Position numbers and translations under genes: made by a program. A DNA stretch of 47,767 bases, from contig JAVBSC010000031.1 in assembly GCA_031547305.1 (NCBI GenBank), forward strand, positions 1 through 47,767, in the 5' to 3' direction. The stretch comes from JAVBSC01 sp031547305 (GTDB taxonomy: Bacteria; Desulfobacterota; Desulfovibrionia; Desulfovibrionales; Desulfovibrionaceae). The notes beneath the pieces were generated by a model. The model was given only the letters and a program-made list of their open reading frames with translations. It was not told where the DNA came from and searched no databases. Positions 35,142 to 42,723 of this stretch are shown here, piece by piece (the first letter of the stretch is position 1; each line of letters begins with the position of its first letter).

Positions 35142-37088
35142 TTATTCTATCATGCTGTTTGAGAACGATATATCCGTGGCGTTTATGTTACGGTTGTTCT
35201 GCACGGTAATCATCTGATCGCCTATCTTCGTGAAGTTCCCATCCGCATTGTTGTCCACGTATATGTAAGAATGCAGCGAACCCTGAATTACGATGGCGTT
35301 GTTCGATCCGAAGACCTCGAGCGCGGAATCGCCAAGAGCGGTTCCCTGGGAAACGCCGAGCTTCCCGATGCCGCTTTTCACGTACAGGATGATTTTGTCA
35401 CCTTGGGCGCGGCTGAAATCAGTGATGACATCCTGGCTGGGGGCGGTAATTTTATATCCCACCGTCTGGTGATCGTTGAACATGAATTGGTCCGCGCCGC
35501 CGCCGCCGGTAAGGGTATCGTTGCCGTCGCCGCCGATCAGCCAGTTATTGGCCGTGTTGCCGGTGATTTGGTCACCGTAATCGCCGCCGATTACTCCTTC
35601 GATTGAGATAAGGGTATCGCCGTTGGCATGCCCGCCAGCGCCGACTCCCGTTGCGAGATCAACTGTAATTGCCGAAGTGGACCCGGCATAATCCGCTATG
35701 TCAAAACCGTTCCCGCCATTCAGGTAGTCTGGGCTGTTGCCCTGGCCTAGGAGCCGGTCGTCGCCGTCTTCGCCATAAAGCACTTCACCTTCCAGAGTGT
35801 CGTTGCCAGCCCCGCCGTATAACGTATCTTTTTCCGACCAACCGATCATGCTGTCATTGCCGCCGTGGCCGTAAAGCAGGTCGTTGCCGTCTCCGCCGTG
35901 CAGCCAGTCGTTGCCGTCGCTCCCCGCGAGCGTGTCGTTATATTCTGAACCTCTGATTCCTTCGATACTGACGAGCGTGTCGCCTTCCGCCTCGCCGCCC
36001 GTTGCGGTCCCGGCTTTCAGGCTCACGTTGACCGCTTCCGGAGAGTAGTAATAGGAGACCGTGTCCAGCCCAGCCCCGCCGTCAAGATAGTCCCCGCCGT
36101 CACCTGTGATCCACGAGTGGTTGCCGCCGAACAGCGAGTCGTTGCCCGCGCCGCCGTACAGAGTATCGCTGCCGGAGTCGCCGTACAGGGTATCGTGGCC
36201 TATTCCGGCGCGGAGGAAGTCGTTGCCGTCCCCGCCGTACAGGCTGTCCGACTGGGTCGCCGCTGTGGACGCGCCAATGATCGTGTCGTTGCCGCCGTTG
36301 CCTTCAATCCAGTCGCCGCCGCCGTTGCCCACGAGCGACTCGCCAAGGGCGCCGCCGATGATGGTATCCCAACTGGTGGAGCCGATTACTCCTTCAATGG
36401 ATATAAGTGTGTCGTTCTTGGCATGAGAGAAACTTCCCAGGCCTGTGCTCAGGTCCACTTTGACGAACCCGCTGGACGACGCGTAGGAAGCGATATCAAA
36501 GCCGGCCCCGCCGTCCAGGTAATCCGCGCCGTCTCCGCCCTCAAGGGTGTCGTTGCCATCGCCGCCGTAAAGTTTGTCGTTGCCCGCGCCGCCGATGAGG
36601 CGGTTGGCGGCCGCGTCTCCCCAGAGCGTGTCGTTGAAGTTTGATCCGATGATCACCTCGATGTTTTTGAGCGCGTCGCCCTGGGCAAAACCGCCGGAGT
36701 TCACGCCGGAAGTCAGGTTTATGTTAACGGCGGCGGTGGAGGCGGCATAAGTGACGGTGTCCGTGCCGTTGCCGCCGTCCAGTATATCCGCGCCCAGGTC
36801 TGTGTTGAACCAGTCATTGCCCGCGCCGCCGATGAGGCGGTTGGCGGCCGTGTTGCCTCTGAGGGTGTCGTTGAAGTTTGATCCGATGATCACTTCAATG
36901 TTTTTAAGCGCGTCGCCCTGGGCAAATCCGCCGGAGTTCACGCCGGAAGTCAGGTTTATGTTCACGGCCGCGTTGGAAGGAGCGTAAGAGACGGTATCGA
37001 TGCCGCCCAGGCCGTCAAAGGATTCAGCTTGAAGGGCGGCGGTGAAAGAGTTGTTTCCGGCCGTGCCGGTGCGCAGTTTCAGGGCCAT
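35142..37088 (-). CDS. RTX calcium-binding secreted protein
   Basis: 648-aa protein made almost entirely of GGxGxDxUx-type nonapeptide repeats (for example GGDGNDTLEGG, GGAGNDSLFGG), which fold into calcium-filled beta-rolls outside the cell. No N-terminal signal peptide is present. The C-terminal secretion region (DVITDFSRAQGDKI, then YIYVDNNADG and ATDISFSN) fits type I export by the neighbouring ABC/HlyD pair. Residues about 28-185 contain two nearly identical 79-aa units. No enzymatic domain is seen, so it is probably an adhesin, S-layer-like or matrix protein. AAGGAG lies six bases before the ATG. Confidence 0.9.
   Translation of the reverse strand: MALKLRTGTAGNNSFTAALQAESFDGLGGIDTVSYAPSNAAVNINLTSGVNSGGFAQGDALKNIEVIIGSNFNDTLRGNTAANRLIGGAGNDWFNTDLGADILDGGNGTDTVTYAASTAAVNINLTSGVNSGGFAQGDALKNIEVIIGSNFNDTLWGDAAANRLIGGAGNDKLYGGDGNDTLEGGDGADYLDGGAGFDIASYASSSGFVKVDLSTGLGSFSHAKNDTLISIEGVIGSTSWDTIIGGALGESLVGNGGGDWIEGNGGNDTIIGASTAATQSDSLYGGDGNDFLRAGIGHDTLYGDSGSDTLYGGAGNDSLFGGNHSWITGDGGDYLDGGAGLDTVSYYYSPEAVNVSLKAGTATGGEAEGDTLVSIEGIRGSEYNDTLAGSDGNDWLHGGDGNDLLYGHGGNDSMIGWSEKDTLYGGAGNDTLEGEVLYGEDGDDRLLGQGNSPDYLNGGNGFDIADYAGSTSAITVDLATGVGAGGHANGDTLISIEGVIGGDYGDQITGNTANNWLIGGDGNDTLTGGGGADQFMFNDHQTVGYKITAPSQDVITDFSRAQGDKIILYVKSGIGKLGVSQGTALGDSALEVFGSNNAIVIQGSLHSYIYVDNNADGNFTKIGDQMITVQNNRNINATDISFSNSMIE
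36581..36994. repeat. 237-bp tandem repeat in the RTX gene
   Basis: The blocks 36581-36757 and 36818-36994 are nearly identical and lie 237 bases (79 codons) apart, encoding the VNINLTSGVNSGGFAQGDAL units. Substitutions between copies are few. Confidence 0.8.
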
Positions 37089-37251
37089 GGTGAACTCCTT
37101 TGGGTAGCTGTATCTTATTTTGATTGCGAAGGAGGAAAGCGCAAAAATGCCCGTCTCACATCCGGCGTCCTCTCACAAAATCAGGACGACCTGGCGCGGT
37201 GGCGCAAGTTATAGTTGAGGGAAAAATAGCCTGTAATGGGTGGTGTTGAAT

Positions 37252-37322
37252 ATTACCCCGAGGGTGATTTTAGACGTTAAAAATTTCGCGGCCATAGCTG
37301 AGCGGATCACCCTTGGGGTGAT
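37252..37322. promoter_or_regulatory. Pair of ATYACCC-N3-GGGTGAT dyads
   Basis: ATTACCC-CGA-GGGTGAT at 37252-37268 (one mismatch in the dyad) and a perfect ATCACCC-TTG-GGGTGAT at 37306-37322, with centres 54 bp apart. They are 164-234 bp upstream of the RTX start and may control RTX or the divergent operon. Confidence 0.5.
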
Positions 37323-37415
37323 AAGCGGCCGGATGCCGTGACGGGAGTGGAAAAGGCAGAGAACGGCGTTACGTTGGGCGCGCCCTTTTTGCCGGTCCGC
37401 TTTTTTTCTGTCCTG

Positions 37416-37433
37416 TGTGCGAAACATCGCACA
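37416..37433. promoter_or_regulatory. TGTGC-N8-GCACA dyad (site 1), candidate sigma-54 activator site
   Basis: 18-bp dyad with perfect 7-bp arms (TGTGCGA/TCGCACA). It lies about 200 bp upstream of the sigma-54 promoter of the 979-aa operon, a normal distance for an enhancer site. The same TGTGC-N8-GCACA pattern occurs upstream of the arylsulfotransferase gene. Confidence 0.6.
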
Positions 37434-37631
37434 GTGTGGGCAAAATTTCTCTTTCCCGCTTCCCTGGCGAAAAATTCAAGGTTTGCGTATCCCAAGGGCT
37501 GGTTCGCCGCTGCGTGGTTGTTTTTGACTGTGTTCCATGCGGCACAATAAGAAGGCTCACTTCTGGCGGTCTGTGGAGCGGATAGGCTTTTCTGTCTGTC
37601 TGGCCGGGGGTTTTCCTCACCTTGCGCTGAA

Positions 37632-37647
37632 AGGCACAATTCTTGCT
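37632..37647 (+). promoter_or_regulatory. Sigma-54 (-24/-12) promoter of the 979-aa operon
   Basis: AGGCACAATTCTTGCT matches the TGGCACG-N4-TTGCW consensus at all but two specified positions, with correct GG-to-GC spacing. The start codon is 44 bases downstream. Confidence 0.75.
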
Positions 37648-37690
37648 GTATGCGGGGAGACTATTTTATCCCCCATGACAAGGATATGCC

Positions 37691-40630
37691 ATGAGTAACA
37701 GCATTCTACGCCAATGTTTTCTGGTCCTGCTCATACTCCTGTTCGGGCTGGCGGGTTTGCCGGCCTGGGCGGCGGAAAGGCCCCACGGCCTGGAGCCGGC
37801 GGACGACATGCCTTTTATTCCGGATTTGGGCGGCCTGCGCACCAAGAGCTACAAAAACCAGTACGGCCAGGTAAAGCGTCTGGCTGAATCCGTGGTCCTG
37901 CGTCAGAGCAATGCCGAGGGCGGCAAGGTGACCGTGCCGGCCGGAGGTCTCTACTACATTTCCGAGGTGGCGGACGACGCCGCGCCCCTGCGCCGGGATC
38001 CTTTCTTTGTGCTGGGGGAACACGCTTATCTGGTGGACTTCAAGGTCGGTAAAAAGACCGTGAACAACATCAGCCTGAAAAAAGGCGATAAGCTTCTTCT
38101 GGGCGACGCCGGCTATCGCCTGTGGTTTGACTACGCCACGGACCACTACGACCTGCCGTACATTCAGCTGGCCCTGATTTCTCCGTCCGGGCACTGGCCA
38201 AGCGAATTTCCCATTTCCGATCGTTTTCCCGGCATGCACGACATTGTTAAGGAGAAACTGAAGGAAAGCGCCACGGAACCCCAGGTGGACGCCTTTTACC
38301 TGGACAAGGTCTATGAATACGGCGCCAGCCGCTTCGAAGCGGACAAGGTGGACTTTACCGAGGCCACCATGAAAAGCCTGACCTGGCCGATCATTGAAGA
38401 GGCCACTTTTTCTTTTTCCCGCCCTTGGGTCATGGATCTGCGCCAGGAAGACTACCGCTTTTATAAAAACAAGCGCATTTACGCCTTCCGCAAGCCGGAA
38501 GGATTCCTGGTGCGGGTGACCAACTTCAGCGGTTCCGAAGTGCTGGCGGAGAAGCTAATCCGTCCGGTCACCGCCCAGGGCTATAAAGACCGCCCGGATC
38601 AACTGGACAAGTACGGCCTGAACATCCCAAAAGAGGACATGCGCGTGGAAATTTTGCTTCAGGGCGAATACCTGAAGCATTCGGACTTCACGCCCTGGTC
38701 CAATGACGTGCCCTACGGCTGGACCGACGGCCTGCTCAGCCTGGTGGTGTACAGCGACCTTATGACTGTGAAGAACGGCCAGGCCTGGCCCCTGGACGAG
38801 CGCTACAAGGTGGGCCTGGAGGCCAACCTGATGACCGGCAAGCTCCAGCGCCTGGTTCTGGAAAACGCCGCGCCTTTCACCCTGGACTCGGCCAGCAACA
38901 GCTACGACGGACCGCTGAAACGCTCGGACATCTGGGACCGCAAGTTCTTTACCCTGGTGGTGAACGACATTCGGGAAGTCGAGGCCAAGGGCGCTAAAGT
39001 CACCACCGTGTATGACTATTACCTGCGCGACTCATTTTTTCAGCGCACGGACAACCTGGTTTTTGACGCTAAAAAGGGCCGCCGGGACATCGACTTTTTC
39101 ATAGGCCGGGCTCCGACGTTCATCCCCATCCTGGAAGATACCTTCCTGACCCGCCTGGCGGATAACTCCCTGGGCACGGTGGTGGAGCCTTCGCACTTCA
39201 CCAGCTTTCCAAAAGTCAACGACAACGTGGCCTTCCACTCCCCGGATCCCACGGCTCCATTTGGCGGCCTGCTGCGCGGCTTCGCCCGCGAAAACAACAC
39301 CAACCGGCGGGGCGAGAAAACAACTTCCGCCGAGGGTCTAGTCATCCGCGGCAGCTATGTGGACTGGCGGAACAAGCGCGTGGTCATCCCGCCTTCGGGG
39401 CTGTTCTACACCTCGCGCAACTCGCGCAACGTGCGCACCACCCAGGGCGAGAGCTTCCTGCTCCTGGGCAAGCGGGCCTATATAGCCACATTCGAATCCA
39501 CCACCTTTGTGCGCAAGAATTTTGACCTGGATTTCTGGAAGGTCCAACCCTCCGGGGACATGAACCCGATCTTCTGGCAGGTCGAACCCCTGGGTGAAAA
39601 CAACAAGGTGCTGCGCTACACTCAGCGCGCGCTGCTGGACGATCGGCCAATGTCCATGGTCAACATAGTCAAATATTCCGGCAACAACTTCGGCGCGCCC
39701 TTTATCATGGCCCAGAATCTGGACGCGGACGATTCGGGCAACCGTTACGGCCTGCCGGACCTGTTCGCGGAGGGAGCCACCTGGATCCGGCCGGAGTTCA
39801 TCGGCGAGAACTACATGCGCATCAAGGAGTTTGTCACTCCGGCCATAGCCAACGTGCAGTTCACCTACGAAAAACCGGAGCGCGTCCTTTTGGAAGGCGG
39901 CGCCGCCGCCCCTCTGGGCGACTTTGTGCTGGCTGTGACCGCCGTGGATTCCCAGGCCGCTACCGTGGCCGTGGAACTGCGGGACAAGGCCGGCAAGGTG
40001 CTGGAAGCCCGCACCCTGGGGCCGCTGAACGACGAGGCCAAGGCCTTCCTGCCGCAGCACCAGAAGGTGCTGCGGACCATCCAGTTCCAGTACGGGCCGG
40101 AGGGCAACAAGGTCATGGCGGAAATGGACGTGAACAAGCCCTTTGAGGGGGCCAAGGCCGGACTCTGGCTGTACGTGAAAATGCAGAAGCTCGAGCACGA
40201 CAAGCCGCTGTACACGGACCACCGCTTCACCGTGCGGCCGGACGTCTGCGGTCACTGCTACCAGCTCAACGAACTGCTCTTCGACAACCCAGAGCCGATT
40301 GTGCTGGACAAGAATAACCCGCGCTTTGACGGGCCCAAGGGCGAAGACGGCAAGCCCATTTTCTCCATTGTTCTTGATTCCTTTGACGGCGAGATGATCC
40401 ACGCCTGGCATATTGAAACCCTGTATCGCGGCCGCCTGTTCAACAGCGCCAACCTGGCCTTTAACCCGCGCGCCAACGTGGACTGCCTGATGGGGGTAAA
40501 CGGCACGGTGGAAGGCTTTTTGCGGGCCGCCATGCTGGAACGCTCCGCCTACCGGGAATACTGGCGGCGTGGCGTGCATGCTCCGGTCCTGCGCGGGCTG
40601 GACGCCTGGATAGCCCATAAATTCCAATAA
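37691..40630 (+). CDS. Exported 979-aa protein of unknown function with duplicated module
   Basis: I do not recognise this protein. A Sec signal peptide (hydrophobic core LVLLILLFGLAGL, cleavage near AWA-AE at residue 28) predicts a periplasmic or surface location; no other membrane helix is evident. Two regions resemble each other: about 65-122 (TVPAGGLYYIS, then FFVLGEHAYLVDF) and about 545-605 (VVIPPSGLFYTS, then FLLLGKRAYIATF), so the protein seems built from two related beta-rich halves. Near the C-terminus is C853-G-H-C856, the same tetrapeptide as a disulfide-isomerase active site, though no thioredoxin fold is apparent. It heads a sigma-54-dependent operon with a YeiH-like permease and three small proteins. 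AAGGA lies six bases before the ATG. Confidence 0.85.
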   Translation: MSNSILRQCFLVLLILLFGLAGLPAWAAERPHGLEPADDMPFIPDLGGLRTKSYKNQYGQVKRLAESVVLRQSNAEGGKVTVPAGGLYYISEVADDAAPLRRDPFFVLGEHAYLVDFKVGKKTVNNISLKKGDKLLLGDAGYRLWFDYATDHYDLPYIQLALISPSGHWPSEFPISDRFPGMHDIVKEKLKESATEPQVDAFYLDKVYEYGASRFEADKVDFTEATMKSLTWPIIEEATFSFSRPWVMDLRQEDYRFYKNKRIYAFRKPEGFLVRVTNFSGSEVLAEKLIRPVTAQGYKDRPDQLDKYGLNIPKEDMRVEILLQGEYLKHSDFTPWSNDVPYGWTDGLLSLVVYSDLMTVKNGQAWPLDERYKVGLEANLMTGKLQRLVLENAAPFTLDSASNSYDGPLKRSDIWDRKFFTLVVNDIREVEAKGAKVTTVYDYYLRDSFFQRTDNLVFDAKKGRRDIDFFIGRAPTFIPILEDTFLTRLADNSLGTVVEPSHFTSFPKVNDNVAFHSPDPTAPFGGLLRGFARENNTNRRGEKTTSAEGLVIRGSYVDWRNKRVVIPPSGLFYTSRNSRNVRTTQGESFLLLGKRAYIATFESTTFVRKNFDLDFWKVQPSGDMNPIFWQVEPLGENNKVLRYTQRALLDDRPMSMVNIVKYSGNNFGAPFIMAQNLDADDSGNRYGLPDLFAEGATWIRPEFIGENYMRIKEFVTPAIANVQFTYEKPERVLLEGGAAAPLGDFVLAVTAVDSQAATVAVELRDKAGKVLEARTLGPLNDEAKAFLPQHQKVLRTIQFQYGPEGNKVMAEMDVNKPFEGAKAGLWLYVKMQKLEHDKPLYTDHRFTVRPDVCGHCYQLNELLFDNPEPIVLDKNNPRFDGPKGEDGKPIFSIVLDSFDGEMIHAWHIETLYRGRLFNSANLAFNPRANVDCLMGVNGTVEGFLRAAMLERSAYREYWRRGVHAPVLRGLDAWIAHKFQ

Positions 40631-40652
40631 TCCGGAGCTGGAGTTAATAAAA

Positions 40653-41807
40653 ATGAACGGTTACGCCATACCTTACGAAGATCGCCGCGACTCCTTCCGG
40701 AGCTGCCTGTATACCCTCAAGGAAGTCCTGCCTGGCCTTCTGGCCATGTTTTTCATCGCCATATTCAGCAACAACCTGGCCGGATCCCCCAACCCCCTGA
40801 CCCTGGAAAACCTGTTCCTGTATCTGGACAATGTGATCGGCCCTATAAACGGTCAGCGCTTCTTCCAGATTATGAACAGCAACTTCGTCTGGAACGCCTT
40901 TCTGCTGGGCTTTCTGATCAGCAACATCTTCGGAGTGCATGATTCATGGAAGCGCGGGCTTTCCTACATCCACAAGTTCATGCCCCTGGGCATCATCATG
41001 CTGGCCCCGCACTTCGTGTTCAGCCACGCCACCAAGCTGGGCTGGCCGGTCATCTTCTTCGCCATGGCCGTTCTGGTCATCTCTTGTTTGATCACCATCG
41101 GCCTGGGCCGGGTATTCCGGGTTGACGACCGCCACAGCGGAGACATCGCCGGGGCTCTGGCCACCGGGGATCCGCACGTTTGCGCCATTCTCATGCCCAT
41201 GCTCAAGGCTAAGGGCGGTCAGGTCATCAACGCCACGGCCTGCGTGATTCTGTTCGGCGGCCTGGCTTCCATGCTGCTGCCCTGGCTGGGGGGGCTGCTC
41301 GGCCTTTCCGCCGAAGCCTTCGGACTGGCTTCGGTTCTTTCCGTGGGCAACGGCGCCCAGGCTTTCAACGCCGGATTCGGCTACAGCCTGGAAGCCGGCC
41401 GCTACGCCCTGTATACGGACGCGGTGCGCCACGCCATAATGCCTATGGGCTTTTTGTTCGTATTTCTGTTCATGTTTCTGCGCAAAAAGCGCAATGAGCA
41501 CAACCCGGAAGTGCGGGCCACCCGCGGCGTGGATAAAGTCCCGCCTTATGTGATCGTGTTCGTGGTCCTGTGGATTGCGGCCCAGTTCCACATATTCAAG
41601 GAGCCGGCCCATCTGGCCATATTTGACATGGTCAAGTGGGACTTCTCCCTGGCCGCCGGAGCGCTCGGCCTTTCCCTGCCTCTGCGCGAAGTGCTGCAAT
41701 GGGGCGTGCGCGGCTTCGCGCTGACCTGCGTGTCCGGGGCAATCCGCATGGCGCTGGTGCTGGGCGGGGTGCTGCTGCTTTCCAAGTTTGAACTGCTGGC
41801 CTTTTAG
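40653..41807 (+). CDS. YeiH-like permease (putative sulfate exporter family)
   Basis: 384-aa polytopic membrane protein with about ten helices. The C-terminal two thirds resemble YeiH/PSE (Cons_hypoth698) transporters: a central VINATACVILFGGLASMLLP block, then FGLASVLSVGNGAQAFNAGF where YeiH has its HE-x-AQV region, a DAVRHAIMP segment and the closing AAGALGLSLPLREVL. The similarity is distant, and the family label sulfate exporter is itself not well proven. It follows the 979-aa gene by 22 bases and precedes two mini-genes, so it is cotranscribed. It may move a sulfate- or sulfonate-like anion linked to the sulfotransferase (inference). Confidence 0.65.
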   Translation: MNGYAIPYEDRRDSFRSCLYTLKEVLPGLLAMFFIAIFSNNLAGSPNPLTLENLFLYLDNVIGPINGQRFFQIMNSNFVWNAFLLGFLISNIFGVHDSWKRGLSYIHKFMPLGIIMLAPHFVFSHATKLGWPVIFFAMAVLVISCLITIGLGRVFRVDDRHSGDIAGALATGDPHVCAILMPMLKAKGGQVINATACVILFGGLASMLLPWLGGLLGLSAEAFGLASVLSVGNGAQAFNAGFGYSLEAGRYALYTDAVRHAIMPMGFLFVFLFMFLRKKRNEHNPEVRATRGVDKVPPYVIVFVVLWIAAQFHIFKEPAHLAIFDMVKWDFSLAAGALGLSLPLREVLQWGVRGFALTCVSGAIRMALVLGGVLLLSKFELLAF

Positions 41808-41816
41808 GAGTTTATC

Positions 41817-41975
41817 ATGATGCAACAAAGACATCCGCACACCACGGACAGGACCGGCTTTGACTATATGGCCAACTCAGGCCGTGAAGAACAGGATCGC
41901 GACACCATGGGCATAATTCTGGCCGTGGGGATCATGGCCTTCATTACCGTTTGCCAGTACCTTGGCATGTTGTAG
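41817..41975 (+). CDS. 52-aa single-helix membrane protein
   Basis: Tiny gene between the permease and the 68-aa gene. AGGAG lies six bases before ATG 41817. The product has a polar, His/Arg/Asp-rich N-terminus (residues 1-30) and one hydrophobic helix (about 31-52, MGIILAVGIMAFITV) ending at the C-terminus. Spacing, ribosome site and position inside the operon support it as real. It could be a regulatory or assembly subunit of the YeiH-like permease. Confidence 0.7.
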   Translation: MMQQRHPHTTDRTGFDYMANSGREEQDRDTMGIILAVGIMAFITVCQYLGML

Positions 41976-41984
41976 GAGCGCGTT

Positions 41985-42191
41985 ATGATGCTGGGAATTT
42001 ATTTCTATCTGCAAATATTGTTCTGCCTGCTCATGCTCTGGGCTTTTGGCGCGGCTTTCTACATGGGCGTGTTCCACGCGCACCGGGGCGAGGCCAGCGT
42101 AAGGCGCAAGCTGCTCGGCGGGGCGGTTTCCGCCTGTCTGTCCGGCGGCATCTGCTTTTTGATGTACACCTGGACTTACTTGAGCTGGTGA
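41985..42191 (+). CDS. 68-aa two-helix membrane protein
   Basis: Small membrane protein with two hydrophobic helices (about 5-27 and 46-64) joined by a positively charged loop (HAHRGEASVRRKLL). The basic loop suggests that both termini face the periplasm. It follows the 52-aa gene by nine bases with its own AGGAG site. No homologue is recalled. Like its neighbour it probably accompanies the permease in one membrane complex. Confidence 0.7.
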   Translation: MMLGIYFYLQILFCLLMLWAFGAAFYMGVFHAHRGEASVRRKLLGGAVSACLSGGICFLMYTWTYLSW

Positions 42192-42260
42192 TTATATTTT
42201 GTCAGAGAGGCAGTGTTTTTTAGCCGTAAAATTTATAAAACCGCTTCACGGGAGCCTGAT

Positions 42261-42575
42261 ATGCGGAAAAATCTTCTGATTTTATTTTCCCTGATGTTCA
42301 TGACCTTTATCGCGGCCGCGGCTTTTGCGGCGGATGCCGCCAACCCCGAGGCCAACAAGCTGAACGTCAACACCGCCTCGGCCGAGGAGCTGGCCAAGGT
42401 GCCCGGCATCACCCCTGAAATCGCGAAGGCCATTGTGGCCTACCGCGAGGAAATGGGCGACATTCAGAACCTGGATGAGCTTACGGAAGTCAAAGGCATC
42501 AGCAAGGAACTCCTGGGTAAGCTTAAGGAATTTATCAGCACGGACGCCATAGCCGGATCCGAATGCACCTGCTGA
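42261..42575 (+). CDS. Exported helix-hairpin-helix (ComEA-like) protein
   Basis: 104-aa protein with a signal peptide (LLILFSLMFMTFIAAAAFA, cleavage near residue 22) followed by a single ComEA-type helix-hairpin-helix domain: LNVNTASAEELAKVPGI, then IAKAIVAYREEMG and the second hairpin ELTEVKGISKELLGKL. ComEA binds DNA in competence, but single-domain secreted HhH proteins are common and often of unknown role. Last gene of the 979-aa operon; a C-terminal CTC may form a disulfide. GGAG lies seven bases before the ATG. A strong terminator follows. Confidence 0.8.
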   Translation: MRKNLLILFSLMFMTFIAAAAFAADAANPEANKLNVNTASAEELAKVPGITPEIAKAIVAYREEMGDIQNLDELTEVKGISKELLGKLKEFISTDAIAGSECTC

Positions 42576-42634
42576 GTCACGGCCGTGTGGGCAAACTCCG
42601 CCGCGGCCTGAATTGACGGCGGTTTCTTAGAAGG

Positions 42635-42665
42635 GCGCCGCTCGGCAAAGAGCGGCGCTTTCTTC
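42635..42665 (+). terminator. Terminator of the 979-aa operon
   Basis: Perfect 9-bp stem GCGCCGCTC (42635-42643) with 42650-42658, 6-base loop, then TTTCTTC. It separates the operon from the response regulator. Confidence 0.85.
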
Positions 42666-42723
42666 AATCTTTGGGCGCAACTCTCGCTTGCTTTTTCATA
42701 TGAAGGCCTGCTAGAAATTCCAC

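Larger units (their letters stand above)
37089..37690. other. 602-bp regulatory region between RTX and the 979-aa gene
   Basis: No gene is supported; the overlapping short frames on both strands look like shadows. It holds two ATYACCC-N3-GGGTGAT dyads (37252-37268, 37306-37322), a TGTGC-N8-GCACA dyad (37416-37433) and a sigma-54 -24/-12 element (37632-37647). It is the divergent control region for the RTX gene (left) and the 979-aa operon (right). Confidence 0.7.

Noticed and set aside
35142..37088. RTX repeats as a tandem DNA satellite or CRISPR
   Set aside because: The periodicity is that of GGxGxDxUx coding repeats in one long frame.
37307..37639. Minus-strand open frame of 110 codons in the RTX/979 intergenic region
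   Set aside because: No ribosome site, biased composition, and it overlaps three regulatory dyads/promoter elements.
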